Shown here: positions 27,650 through 36,862 of the stretch, piece by piece
How the letters are laid out: each line of letters begins with the position of its first letter
Position numbering within the stretch: the stretch's first letter is position 1
Assembly: GCF_014397005.1 (NCBI RefSeq)
Contig: NZ_JACGWS010000009.1
Coordinates: forward strand, 175,416-239,415
DNA from: Kordia aestuariivivens
GTDB taxonomy: Bacteria; Bacteroidota; Bacteroidia; Flavobacteriales; Flavobacteriaceae
Direction: 5' to 3'
DNA length: 64,000 bases
The notes under the pieces: model-generated
Database searches by the model: none
Seen by the model: only the letters and a program-made list of their open reading frames with translations
Told to the model about the DNA's origin: nothing
Translations under genes and position numbers: made by a program

Positions 27650-29401
27650 ATGCGAAACCAAATATTAAAATCGAGTTTTATACTAGTGATATTCTTTATG
27701 GCTAATTTGGCGATTGCTCAAGATAAAGACAAGGATAAAGACAAAAAAGAAACTGTTGGGACAGAAGTTGTTAACGTGGTAAAGCCATACACGCCTTCTG
27801 TATCTGATGCGTTCAAAATAAAACAAACGCCTTCGTTGAACGATAAAGAAACGGGGAAAAAGAAGGAAATTAAATATTCCATTTTTTCGTTTCCAGTAGC
27901 ATCTACATTTACACCAGCAAAAGGAAAAGCCGAAGGGTTAAAGAAAGCAAAAAGAGAAAAACTATACAACACCTACCTTTCACTTGGTTTAGGAAACTAC
28001 AATACGGCCGCATTAGATTTTTACACAAGTAGAGCAATCAGCAGAAACGAAACCTTTGATGTTTCTTTGCGTCATCATTCTTCTCAAGGTGGAATTGACA
28101 ATATAGAATTGGATGATAAATTCTTTGACACAAAATTAGATTTAGCATACATCAATCGCAGTAGAGACTTATCATGGAAAGCTAAATTTGGATACCAACA
28201 TCAAATTTACAATTGGTATGGACTGCCAGAATTCATCACAACAACAGATCAAATAGTAACAATTAGCGAGCAACAAACCTATCACAATGTATACTTAGGC
28301 GCTGATATAAAAATGGACGATTCATTCTTCAACGGGGGAAAAATATTATACAGACGTATGTTTGACGCGTTTAGTTCAGGTGAAAACAGATTAATCTTAC
28401 AACCAGAATTTGAAGTAGAAATTGCAGGCGAACTCATCAAAACAACCGTTGATGTAGATTATGTTGGCGGAACATTTGAAAACAATTTCTCAGGAACAGG
28501 AAGCATTGATTACAGTATTCTAAAAGCGGGAATCTCACCAAGTTTAGTCATCTTACGAGATGATTTAACGGTCAACTTTGGTGCAGCTATTTACTATGGA
28601 TTGGATGCTGAAAACAGTGATAGCGATTTCTTTATCTATCCAAGAATTACAGCACAATACAGATTAAATGGTGACAATGTAATCGCTTACGCGGGAATAG
28701 AAGGTGACTTACAGCAAAACTCGTACTACGACTTTGTACAAACGAACAACTTTGTATCGCCAACGTTGGGAATTGCACCAACCGATCAACAATACAATGG
28801 ATACTTAGGAATCAAAGGAAAACTAACATCTAACGTAAGTTACAACGTAAGAGGTTCATACATTTCTGAAAACAACAAAGCATTATTCCAAGTAAATCAA
28901 TTTAGTCCTTCAAGTAACGCTGACAACGGTTATACTTACGGAAACTCGTTTGGAGTTGTATATGATGATATAAGTACAATTTCTATATTTGGAGAATTGA
29001 ATGTAGACATTACAAGCAATTTCAAATTTGTAGTCAAAGCAGAATACTTCAATTACAGCACAGATCAGCAAGCAGAAGCGTGGAACTTACCAGATATTGA
29101 AGCGTCTATCTTTGCAGACTATCAAATCACGGAAAACTGGTTTGCAGGCGCAAATATCTTCTACATTGGCGAACGTAAAGACTTGATCACACCTGGACTA
29201 ACGTTCACTCCAGTACAAGAAGAAGTTACACTAGACAGTTTCTTTGATGTAAACGCACACGTAGGGTATCGTTTCAACGACAGACTTTCTGCGTTTGTAA
29301 AAGCAAACAACATTGCCAATCAAGATTACCAACGTTGGGTAAACTTTCCTGTACAACAATTTCAAATCATGGCAGGCGCGACTTATAAATTCGATTTCTA
29401 A
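27650..29401 (+). CDS. Outer-membrane beta-barrel protein, TonB-receptor-like, without plug
   Basis: 583 residues from the ATG at 27650, chosen over an upstream TTG because the signal peptide (MRNQILKSSFILVIFFMANL, then AIAQ) starts there. A Lys/Asp-rich stretch (DKDKDKDKKETVGTE) follows. From residue ~110 the protein alternates amphipathic strands and ends in FVKANNIANQDYQRWVNFPV and QIMAGATYKFDF; a final aromatic residue is typical of barrels inserted by BAM. It has the C-terminal barrel of TonB-dependent receptors, but at under 600 residues it has no clear plug domain. Probably co-transcribed with the TPR gene and followed by a strong terminator. Confidence 0.78.
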   Translation: MRNQILKSSFILVIFFMANLAIAQDKDKDKDKKETVGTEVVNVVKPYTPSVSDAFKIKQTPSLNDKETGKKKEIKYSIFSFPVASTFTPAKGKAEGLKKAKREKLYNTYLSLGLGNYNTAALDFYTSRAISRNETFDVSLRHHSSQGGIDNIELDDKFFDTKLDLAYINRSRDLSWKAKFGYQHQIYNWYGLPEFITTTDQIVTISEQQTYHNVYLGADIKMDDSFFNGGKILYRRMFDAFSSGENRLILQPEFEVEIAGELIKTTVDVDYVGGTFENNFSGTGSIDYSILKAGISPSLVILRDDLTVNFGAAIYYGLDAENSDSDFFIYPRITAQYRLNGDNVIAYAGIEGDLQQNSYYDFVQTNNFVSPTLGIAPTDQQYNGYLGIKGKLTSNVSYNVRGSYISENNKALFQVNQFSPSSNADNGYTYGNSFGVVYDDISTISIFGELNVDITSNFKFVVKAEYFNYSTDQQAEAWNLPDIEASIFADYQITENWFAGANIFYIGERKDLITPGLTFTPVQEEVTLDSFFDVNAHVGYRFNDRLSAFVKANNIANQDYQRWVNFPVQQFQIMAGATYKFDF

Positions 29402-29423
29402 AAAATATCACAAGCAACATACC

Positions 29424-29457
29424 AAAAGCGTTCAATATATATTGGACGCTTTTTTTT
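29424..29457 (+). terminator. Terminator after the TPR/barrel operon
   Basis: AAAAGCGTTCAATATATATTGGACGCTTTTTTTT: long stem with T8. Confidence 0.85.
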
Positions 29458-29544
29458 GTGAATTTTCTTCGCGAAGACAAAAAAGGGATTCAAATAAACA
29501 TTTAAAAGTTGTATTTTTAAATCTTTAAACCAAAACTTAACCGA

Positions 29545-31170
29545 ATGAAAAAAGGAATCTTACTCTTAGCATTATCATTTATAATTTTTTCTTGTACCCA
29601 AAAAGAAGAAGCTGATATGATTGTAACCAATGCAAAAGTTTACACCGTAGATGGTAATTTCTCTAATGCAGAAGCGTTTGCTATTCGCGATGGAAAATTT
29701 GTAGCCGTTGGAACTTCAGCAGAAATGCAAGAAAAATATCAAGCAAAAGAAACGATAGATGCTAACGGAAAAGCTGTTTTTCCAGGATTTATAGATGCAC
29801 ATTGTCATTTTTACGGACTTGGTTTATTCAAACAAAGTGTAAACTTATTTGGAACCAAAAGTTACGAGGAAATCATTACGAAAATTGTCGCTTTTCAAAA
29901 AGAAAGAAACATGCCATTCATTATTGGTCGAGGTTGGGACCAAAACGATTGGGAAGTCAAAGAATTCCCAACAAAAGATCGTTTAGACGAACTATTTCCA
30001 GATACGCCAGTTGCCTTGACACGTATAGATGGACATGCATATATTGTAAACCAGAAAGCATTGGACATGGCAGGAATCACTGCGGAAACCAAAGTTGAAG
30101 GTGGCGAAATACAACTAAAAGATGGAAAACTAACAGGAATTTTAGTTGATAATCCAATGGATTTGATCGATAAAATCATTCCACAACCAACACGCGTACA
30201 ACAAATACAAGCACTCAAAGAAGCTGAAACAGAATGTTTTTCTTACGGTTTAACAACGATTAGCGATGCAGGATTAAATAAAGATGTCATCAACCTAATT
30301 GATAGTTTACAAAAAGCAGACGCGCTCAACATGCGTATCTATGCAATGATTAGCAATACGCCAGAAAATGTAGCACATTACATCAACAAAGATCCATACA
30401 AAACCGATTATTTGAATGTGCGTTCGTTCAAAGTATATGGTGATGGTGCGTTAGGTTCGCGTGGCGCAGTCTTAAAAGAATCGTATTCTGATAAAGAAAA
30501 TCACTTTGGTGCAATGGTGATCAGTCCAGAAAATTTAGAAAAACTAGCGGCAAAAATTGCAAAAACAAACTATCAAATGAACACGCATGCCATTGGTGAT
30601 TCTGCAAACTATCAAGTCTTAAAAACGTATGCAACTGCGCTAAAAGGTCAAACAGGACGTCGTTGGAGAATAGAACATGCACAAATCATTGACGAAACAG
30701 ATTTTGATCTATTCAAAAATAAAAACATCATTCCGTCGGTACAACCAACACACGCTACCAGTGATATGTATTGGGCAGGCGATCGTTTAGGAAAAGATCG
30801 TGAAAAAGGCGCGTATGCGTATAAAAAACTTTTAAACTTATCAGGTCAAATTGCTTTAGGAACCGACTTTCCTGTGGAACATGTAAGTACGTTCAAAACA
30901 TTTTATGCGGCTGTTGCCAGAAAAGATTCAAAACATTACCCTGATGGTGGTTATCAAATGGAAAATGCATTATCTCGTGAAGAAACTTTAAAAGGAATGA
31001 CAATTTGGGCTGCCTATAGCAACTTTGAAGAAACCGAAAAAGGAAGCATTGAAACTGGTAAATTCGCGGATTTCATCATTTTAGATAAAAACATCATGGA
31101 AATTCCAGAAAACGAAATCTTAACGACTACTGTTGTGGAAACGTATTTAGCTGGGAAAAAGGTGAAATAG
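29545..31170 (+). CDS. YtcJ-like amidohydrolase lipoprotein
   Basis: 541 residues. Lipoprotein signal MKKGILLLALSFIIFSC, so membrane-anchored in the envelope. Amidohydrolase-superfamily motifs in order: the metal ligands DAHCHFYG, the YtcJ-type TRIDGHAYIVNQKAL, VYGDGALGSRGA, NTHAIGDSAN, WRIEHAQIID, and the final metal aspartate in LGTDFPVEH. The C-terminal ETGKFADFIILDKNIM is the returning strand of the composite beta sandwich. YtcJ-like enzymes hydrolyse N-acyl or cyclic amide bonds with one or two zinc ions; the natural substrate is unknown. It stands alone, with its own upstream terminator. Confidence 0.87.
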   Translation: MKKGILLLALSFIIFSCTQKEEADMIVTNAKVYTVDGNFSNAEAFAIRDGKFVAVGTSAEMQEKYQAKETIDANGKAVFPGFIDAHCHFYGLGLFKQSVNLFGTKSYEEIITKIVAFQKERNMPFIIGRGWDQNDWEVKEFPTKDRLDELFPDTPVALTRIDGHAYIVNQKALDMAGITAETKVEGGEIQLKDGKLTGILVDNPMDLIDKIIPQPTRVQQIQALKEAETECFSYGLTTISDAGLNKDVINLIDSLQKADALNMRIYAMISNTPENVAHYINKDPYKTDYLNVRSFKVYGDGALGSRGAVLKESYSDKENHFGAMVISPENLEKLAAKIAKTNYQMNTHAIGDSANYQVLKTYATALKGQTGRRWRIEHAQIIDETDFDLFKNKNIIPSVQPTHATSDMYWAGDRLGKDREKGAYAYKKLLNLSGQIALGTDFPVEHVSTFKTFYAAVARKDSKHYPDGGYQMENALSREETLKGMTIWAAYSNFEETEKGSIETGKFADFIILDKNIMEIPENEILTTTVVETYLAGKKVK

Positions 31171-31179
31171 ATATTAGAC

Positions 31180-31225
31180 CGCTTCGCTGTTGGATATTAG
31201 ATCGCGCTGACGCGCTTTTAGAAAG
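31180..31225. repeat. Short dispersed palindromic sequence
   Basis: Contains GACCGCTTCGCTGTTGGATA then TTAGATCGCGCTGACGCGC. The GATCTAATA/GCGAAGCGGTC combination recurs inverted at 38419-38438 and in part at 36933-36950, so it is likely a small flavobacterial intergenic repeat. Confidence 0.5.
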
Positions 31226-31300
31226 TAGCGTATTATTCTTTTGAAGGTTGATCTCAATCAATACTCAATACTAAAACCTCACTACTAACTTCCATAAACG

Positions 31301-31337
31301 AAAAAAACTCAGAAGTAAATAACCTCTGAGTTTTTCA
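31301..31337 (-). terminator. Bidirectional terminator between convergent genes
   Basis: AAAAAACTCAGA / TCTGAGTTTTT with A- and T-runs on both sides. It can serve the amidohydrolase (plus) and the DUF2911 gene (minus), which converge here. Confidence 0.75.
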
Positions 31338-31369
31338 AATAACCAATAATAACAATAAATAAAGAATAA

Positions 31370-31909
31370 TTAAAAACTAAACGGTACAGCAACGCTAATA
31401 TTGTCCCATGCTAATATCATGTTGGCACCATCAGTTTCTTTTGTGAATGCAATAGAAAAATATTCTACCTCATCAGTATTTTTTGCAGGAATGTCAATGC
31501 GGGCAACATCTTTGTCTTTATCATAATAATAGGAGCCCCAAACATCCGTGTCTGAATTTAAAATAATTGTCCAAGATTTTTTCCCTGGAATTGTGAATAA
31601 TGTATATGTTCCGGCTTTAATTTCTTGTTCTCCTAGTTTTATATCTTGGAAAAAAGTAATCTCGGTGGCTTCATTAGCGCCAGTTCGCCAAATTTTATCA
31701 TAAGGAACTAAATTTCCGAAGATAGTACGGCCTTTCTTTTGCGGTCTTCCGTACAAAACCTTAATCACTGGCGGCGCATTTCGTTTCGCCTTAAAATAAC
31801 TTATATCATGCGGACTTTTATCAATGTCGCTAAATTTTTGTGCAGAAACATCAATGCTAATAAGCATTAGTAATATAAAAAGACCTGTAGCTAAAAAGCG
31901 CTTTCTCAT
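31370..31909 (-). CDS. DUF2911 domain secreted protein
   Basis: 179 residues from MRKRFLATG. The start further upstream (31939) is less likely because the signal peptide (MRKRFLATGLFILLMLISID, then VSAQ) begins here. The mature part shows the DUF2911 pattern: VLYGRPQKKGRTIFGNLVPY, WRTGANEATEITF, AGTYTLFTIPG and WTIILN. These proteins occur widely in Bacteroidetes in the periplasm or secreted; no activity is established. Monocistronic, converging on the amidohydrolase gene. Confidence 0.86.
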   Translation of the reverse strand: MRKRFLATGLFILLMLISIDVSAQKFSDIDKSPHDISYFKAKRNAPPVIKVLYGRPQKKGRTIFGNLVPYDKIWRTGANEATEITFFQDIKLGEQEIKAGTYTLFTIPGKKSWTIILNSDTDVWGSYYYDKDKDVARIDIPAKNTDEVEYFSIAFTKETDGANMILAWDNISVAVPFSF

Positions 31910-32105
31910 GGTAGTTATTTTTCGATATAAATTTAGCAAAAGTTATTCTTAGCATTATGTTAAACTTTCGTTTGATATGTTAAATTATGAAATCTGCGTA
32001 TGATTTGTATTCCAATAAGTAAGGTGAAGCCGTATTTCTTTCCAAAAAAAATGAAGTAAATTTAAGAACATAGAAAACTTACTAACATCACAAAAACCAA
32101 AAATC

Positions 32106-32264
32106 ATGAAAAAACAACAACTAAAAAGCGTCTTACACTTTACAAAAGCGACAATTGTGAATTTTAACAATCGTGAACAAATCAAAGGCGGATTCGGTCG
32201 TACAGGAGAATCTTGTTTTGAAGCTTGTGATACACAAACTGAATGTTCGTGGGGAGCTGAATAA
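32106..32264 (+). CDS. RiPP precursor peptide with GG leader
   Basis: 52 residues. The leader MKKQQLKSVLHFTKATIVNF runs to REQIKGG, and the core is FGRTGESCFEACDTQTECSW plus GAE, with three cysteines spaced 4 and 6 apart. The leader is more degenerate (TKATIVNF) than the other precursors here, but the Lys-rich start, IxxF-type helix and double Gly fit the same group. It is followed after 40 bases by a terminator, so it forms its own transcript. No modification enzyme is nearby. Confidence 0.68.
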   Translation: MKKQQLKSVLHFTKATIVNFNNREQIKGGFGRTGESCFEACDTQTECSWGAE

Positions 32265-32302
32265 TAAGCATAGTCTATTCGCTTCAAGTGAAAACAATCG
32301 TA

Positions 32303-32334
32303 TAAAGGAGCATGAAAATCATGTTCCTTTTTTT
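32303..32334 (+). terminator. Terminator of the RiPP precursor
   Basis: AAAGGAGCATGA / TCATGTTCCTTT, short loop, then T-run. Confidence 0.75.
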
Positions 32335-32506
32335 ATGCCTTTTTATAGGCTGTAAGTTTTAAAGCGTTTTTTAAGTAAAATAATTGAGAATGATACTAAA
32401 AATAGCTTTTTATGTTTTAATATGTAACTATAAATAGCTTTTATGTTTTTAAATTGAAAGGTTAAAGCCATATTTGTAGTGTAATTATAACAAAAAAAGA
32501 TAAGTT

Positions 32507-34171
32507 ATGTGTGGAATAGTATGCGCATTCGATTTAAAAGAAACAACAGAAGTATTACGACCTCAACTTTTAGAGATGTCGAAAAAAATCCGTCACCGTG
32601 GACCGGACTGGAATGGAATCTATAGCTCAGCAAATGCAATCTTAGCGCATGAGCGTTTGGCAATTGTAGATCCAGCTTCTGGAAAACAACCATTATTCAG
32701 TGAAGACAAACAATTAATATTAGCCGCAAATGGCGAAATATACAATCATAGAGAGTTGCGTAAGCAATTTGAAGGGAAATATAACTTTCAAACACAATCT
32801 GATTGTGAAGTCATTCTAGCATTATACAAAGAAAAAGGAAGTACATTTTTAGATGAACTTAACGGAATTTTCGGTTTTGCAATTTATGACGAACAACAAG
32901 ATTCGTATTTAGTTGCCAGAGATCACATGGGAATTATTCCATTATATATAGGTTGGGACAAAAACGGAACCTTCTATGTTGCTTCAGAATTAAAAGCTTT
33001 AGAAGGTGTTTGTAGCAAAATAGAAGTATTTCCTCCAGGACACTATTTAGATAGTAAAGAAGGAGAATTAAAACAGTGGTACAAACGTGATTGGATGGAC
33101 TATGAAGCTGTAAAAGAAAACCAAACAAGTATTGACGAATTGCGTGATGCGTTGGAAGCAGCCATTCACAGACAATTAATGTCTGATGTACCGTATGGTG
33201 TATTACTTTCTGGCGGATTGGATTCTTCTATTACTTCTGCTGTCGCGAAAAAATATGCACAAAAACGAATTGAAACCGACGATCAAAGTGATGCTTGGTG
33301 GCCACAATTACATTCCTTCTCAATTGGATTAGATGGTTCTCCAGATTTGGCTGCAGCGCAAAAAGTTGCAGATCATATTGGAACGATTCATCACGAAGTA
33401 AAATTTACCATTCAAGAAGGTTTGGACGCAATTAAAGATGTAATCTATCACTTAGAAACATACGATATCACGACAATTCGTGCGTCAACTCCAATGTATT
33501 TATTGGCAAGAGTCATCAAATCGATGGGAATCAAAATGGTATTATCTGGTGAAGGCGCAGATGAAATTTTCGGAGGGTATTTATACTTTCACAAAGCGCC
33601 AAGCGCAGAAGAATTACACAAAGAAACAGTTCGTAAACTTCATAAACTCTATCAATACGATTGTTTACGCGCCAACAAATCGTTAGCAGCTTGGGGAATT
33701 GAAGGTCGTGTGCCTTTCCTTGATAAAGAATTTATGGATGTTGCCATGCGCATCAACCCGCAAGATAAAATGATCAACGGCGAACGTATGGAAAAGTGGG
33801 TATTGCGTAAAGCATTTGAAGCGTACTTACCAGAAAGTGTTGCTTGGAGACAAAAAGAACAATTCAGCGATGGCGTTGGTTACAACTGGATTGACACTTT
33901 AAAAGAATTGGTAGAAAGTGAAGTGTCAGACGAACAATTGGCAAATGCGAAATTCAGATTTCCAGTGCAAACGCCACGTGCCAAAGAAGAATATTACTAC
34001 CGTACTATTTTTGAAGAGCATTTCCCATCAGAAACAGCTTCACTAACGGTTCCATCGGTTCCTTCAGTAGCATGTAGTTCGGTGACGGCTTTAGAATGGG
34101 ATGAATCATTTAAAAACATGAATGAACCTTCTGGTAGAGCAGTAACAGCTGTGCACGATGAAGCGTATTAA
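32507..34171 (+). CDS. asnB: Asparagine synthetase B, glutamine-hydrolysing
   Basis: 554 residues, normal for the E. coli AsnB type. It makes asparagine from aspartate, glutamine and ATP in the cytoplasm. N-terminal glutaminase domain with nucleophile Cys2 (MCGIVCAF) and RHRGPDWNG, NGEIYNH; C-terminal synthetase domain with the PP-loop SGGLDSS (about residue 239), then ARVIKSMGIKMVLSGEGADE. Start fixed by the requirement for Cys after Met. Monocistronic with a strong terminator. A CATATTTG box at about 32472 may be the -7 element. Confidence 0.95.
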   Translation: MCGIVCAFDLKETTEVLRPQLLEMSKKIRHRGPDWNGIYSSANAILAHERLAIVDPASGKQPLFSEDKQLILAANGEIYNHRELRKQFEGKYNFQTQSDCEVILALYKEKGSTFLDELNGIFGFAIYDEQQDSYLVARDHMGIIPLYIGWDKNGTFYVASELKALEGVCSKIEVFPPGHYLDSKEGELKQWYKRDWMDYEAVKENQTSIDELRDALEAAIHRQLMSDVPYGVLLSGGLDSSITSAVAKKYAQKRIETDDQSDAWWPQLHSFSIGLDGSPDLAAAQKVADHIGTIHHEVKFTIQEGLDAIKDVIYHLETYDITTIRASTPMYLLARVIKSMGIKMVLSGEGADEIFGGYLYFHKAPSAEELHKETVRKLHKLYQYDCLRANKSLAAWGIEGRVPFLDKEFMDVAMRINPQDKMINGERMEKWVLRKAFEAYLPESVAWRQKEQFSDGVGYNWIDTLKELVESEVSDEQLANAKFRFPVQTPRAKEEYYYRTIFEEHFPSETASLTVPSVPSVACSSVTALEWDESFKNMNEPSGRAVTAVHDEAY

Positions 34172-34182
34172 AAATAAAAATA

Positions 34183-34224
34183 TCACTTCGATTTCATTCC
34201 TTTTACATTGAGTGGAGTCGAAAT
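34183..34224. repeat. Imperfect inverted repeat downstream of asnB
   Basis: ACTTCGATTTCATTCC and GAGTGGAGTCGAAAT are imperfect complements around a short loop. Similar GTCGAAA-type intergenic palindromes occur in many flavobacteria. No T-run, so not a terminator. Confidence 0.4.
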
Positions 34225-34242
34225 GCGAAAAATAGTTTCTAG

Positions 34243-34277
34243 AAAAAACGTCATACAATTAGTATGACGTTTTTTTA
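34243..34277 (+). terminator. Terminator of asnB
   Basis: AAAAAACGTCATAC / GTATGACGTTTTTTT with a five-base loop. Confidence 0.85.
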
Positions 34278-34463
34278 TGGCAAACAGTCAAGTTCATCCG
34301 AATTACCTTAAAGGTTAACAATTATTCATACTATGATTTGGAATCGAATAAAATAAAATTGTATATTTAATACTTACCCTAAATACTGTAATTCTTTAAC
34401 CCGATGAAGTTTACAGTCATATCATGTATAATGATTATGAGCCAACCATAAATAATCAAAATT

Positions 34464-36185
34464 ATGAGAAGAATTATTACGATTGCATTCCTATGCTTTT
34501 TTCAACTATGCGTAGCACAAAATTTTTATGAAATTAAGTGGAAAGGTGAAAGCGGTATAAAGTATACGGCTTTAGTTGAGTTTTTTGAAAAAGAAAATAT
34601 CAAAGTTCGAGTAAAATATACTGTAAAGGACGGAACGTATAAAGTTGCAAAATACAAATGTGTTGGAAAATATCTCTACAACGAAGATGGGACAAAATAC
34701 TTTGTGTTTGATGGTGAAGATGCTGAAATGGTATATTCATCAAAAGAAAGTACTGTAGGCTATTCTGCGGATAATTTTGTGTTCAAAAACATGAATGCGA
34801 ATAATGAATTCGAAAAGCTATACACCTATGACGACCAAGATTTAAAAGACGGAAAGTTAGACAATATTAAAGATGCAACGTTTAAAAAACTAGACCCTGC
34901 CAAAGATTTTACAAAAGCATATATCCATAGTTTCTTTTGGACAAATGAGCCAGAATATACAACCTATACAAGTTTAATATCAAGTACTGCGAGCACCTCT
35001 ACGACTACGAACACTAGTTCTAGTTCTAGTAGTTCAAGCAGTTCTAGTACTGTGGAACATTATAGGTTGAAATTCAGAAATAAGTGTAACAAACCTGTAA
35101 AAGTACTCATTCGTTATTTGAATTTTGAGGATGAGTGGAAGTCAAAAGGATGGTGGGAGATTGCTCCAAACAAAACCGTATATGTAGAAGATTCTAAGAA
35201 TCGTATTTTTTATTTCTATGCCAAAACGACCGATGGAAAATTAGTCTGGAGCGATAAAGACAACAAAAGAGATTTTAAAGGAAAAAAGTACGGATTCAGA
35301 AAGCTTGAAAAATCAAATTCCGATTATGGCTCGTGGATTTCAGACATTACTTGCACAAATCAGACGAGTACGCAATCGGCAACCACCTCAACTTCTACCG
35401 GAACGACTACTGGAAATCAATTCAACAAAAATGTAAAATTACATTTACTAATGGTCGCTGATACTAACGATCCGCAAATTGGTTCGAGTGTAGAACAAGA
35501 TTTAAACGATGTAACCAATCTTTTTCGAAAAGCAGCACGCGAAATTGGCATCAAATACGGAATCAACAAACTGTACGGAAATACATTTGACAAAAGCAGC
35601 ATCATGTCTAAAATTAATAGCTTAGGTATCAAACCGAATGATGTGGTTATATTCTATTATTCAGGACACGGTTACAATGATACTTCTGGAAGCAATCGTT
35701 TTCCTAATATGAGTTTGGACGGATCGGACTTAGGATTGGAAAGTATTCATAGATACATAAAAAGCAAAGGCGCACGATTAAGCATCACTGTTGGAGATCT
35801 TTGTAACTCTATTCCTCGTACTCGAGATGGTATCAAAAGCGATGAGGAAATTCCATTCAAATCAGGGTTTCTATTTGATGAAGATAAATTAAAACGATTA
35901 TTTATTTACTCAAAAGGTTCCTTAATCTCAACTTCTTCAGGTAAAGGCGAATGGTCGTTTTGTATGACAAATTCAAACGGAAGTATGGGTAATGGTCACT
36001 TTACAAATGCTTTTATCAATTCTTTTGCAAAAGAAGCAAGTAAAGTAAATGACAACAATGGTTCTTGGCGAACGATGTTTTCAAGAGCGTACAATGAAGC
36101 AAAAAGCAGAACTCAATATCAGCGTAATCAAAATGGAAGATACGGGCAATCTGGTTTCAATTCCAATACAATAACTTATAACTAA
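34464..36185 (+). CDS. Secreted caspase-like (C14 family) protein
   Basis: 573 residues. Signal peptide MRRIITIAFLCFFQLCVAQ. Residues ~20-170 are a beta-rich region; a Ser/Thr linker with a run of about 11 Ser follows; residues ~200-290 are a second small domain (YRLKFRNKCNKPVKVLIRYL); after another Ser/Thr linker the C-terminal ~240 residues are a caspase p20-type fold. The likely catalytic dyad is His in IFYYSGHGYND and Cys in VGDLCNS, in the canonical order; DLEQDLNDV precedes. Bacterial caspase homologues prefer basic or acidic P1 residues; which one is not clear here. It precedes a small lipoprotein by six bases, so the two probably act together in the envelope. Confidence 0.8.
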   Translation: MRRIITIAFLCFFQLCVAQNFYEIKWKGESGIKYTALVEFFEKENIKVRVKYTVKDGTYKVAKYKCVGKYLYNEDGTKYFVFDGEDAEMVYSSKESTVGYSADNFVFKNMNANNEFEKLYTYDDQDLKDGKLDNIKDATFKKLDPAKDFTKAYIHSFFWTNEPEYTTYTSLISSTASTSTTTNTSSSSSSSSSSSTVEHYRLKFRNKCNKPVKVLIRYLNFEDEWKSKGWWEIAPNKTVYVEDSKNRIFYFYAKTTDGKLVWSDKDNKRDFKGKKYGFRKLEKSNSDYGSWISDITCTNQTSTQSATTSTSTGTTTGNQFNKNVKLHLLMVADTNDPQIGSSVEQDLNDVTNLFRKAAREIGIKYGINKLYGNTFDKSSIMSKINSLGIKPNDVVIFYYSGHGYNDTSGSNRFPNMSLDGSDLGLESIHRYIKSKGARLSITVGDLCNSIPRTRDGIKSDEEIPFKSGFLFDEDKLKRLFIYSKGSLISTSSGKGEWSFCMTNSNGSMGNGHFTNAFINSFAKEASKVNDNNGSWRTMFSRAYNEAKSRTQYQRNQNGRYGQSGFNSNTITYN

Positions 36186-36191
36186 TGAACC

Positions 36192-36626
36192 ATGAAAACA
36201 CTCACCTTCTATATAGTATCGCTACTACTAATTTCTTGTAATGGAATGAAAGATATCTCCGAAATCAAAGATGAAGACACCATGACGGTCTGTTTATTAA
36301 GTAATGAAGTTTACAACGCAGATTCGCAAGATACAGCAAAAGAATACCTCGAAAGAAGACAAGTTGTGCGTAAACTGGTGTTAGAAGGCGATCAGCGTGC
36401 GTCGCTTCTAAAAGAATTTCTCAACGATAGCAACTACGAACCGCTTTCGCGAAAATGTAAATTTGAACCTGTATATGCACTTTTAGTAAATGACAAACTC
36501 CTTGCTTTATTTGATGTAGAATATTGTCCAACCATTGAATATGTAAACAAAGAAAAAGATTCAAAATATATAGGTATTACAGCTGAAAACACCTTAAAAA
36601 AACTTTTAGAAGACTATCTGAAATAA
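36192..36626 (+). CDS. Small lipoprotein paired with the caspase-like gene
   Basis: 144 residues. The signal MKTLTFYIVSLLLISC has a lipobox LISC at residues 13-16. The mature part has two cysteines (CKFEP, EYCPTIEY) and no recognised domain. It begins six bases after the caspase-like stop and is followed by a terminator, so it is the second gene of a two-gene operon. A regulator, inhibitor or substrate of the caspase-like protein is a fair guess from position alone. Confidence 0.72.
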   Translation: MKTLTFYIVSLLLISCNGMKDISEIKDEDTMTVCLLSNEVYNADSQDTAKEYLERRQVVRKLVLEGDQRASLLKEFLNDSNYEPLSRKCKFEPVYALLVNDKLLALFDVEYCPTIEYVNKEKDSKYIGITAENTLKKLLEDYLK

Positions 36627-36634
36627 TCACTAAA

Positions 36635-36668
36635 CAAAAGCGTCATCTAACAAGATGGCGTTTTTTAG
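36635..36668 (+). terminator. Terminator of the caspase operon
   Basis: AAAAGCGTCATCT / AGATGGCGTTTTTT. It overlaps the stop of the small convergent gene at 36665. Confidence 0.78.
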
Positions 36669-36862
36669 TTACTTTTTCTCCAAAAATAACGTGCTAGCCA
36701 AAAAAGACCAAAAGTCATAACAAATGCCATTATCGATAAATAGGTTCTTTCTGGTGCGATATCTGGTGCGGATGAATTCCAAATTCTCATAGATTCTGAA
36801 ATTCCTGAGATTCCAAGTATTCCACACAAAAACGCGAGAGCTTTGTAGCTTCCTTTACTCAT
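36665..36862 (-). CDS. Small membrane protein
   Basis: 65 residues with two hydrophobic segments, ALAFLCGILGISGI and YLSIMAFVMTFGLFWLARYF, separated by a short loop (RIWNSSAPDIAPER). The C-terminus is basic (RKSN). Probably an inner-membrane hairpin protein. No family recognised. It converges on the caspase operon and shares its terminator. Confidence 0.55.
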   Translation of the reverse strand: MSKGSYKALAFLCGILGISGISESMRIWNSSAPDIAPERTYLSIMAFVMTFGLFWLARYFWRKSN

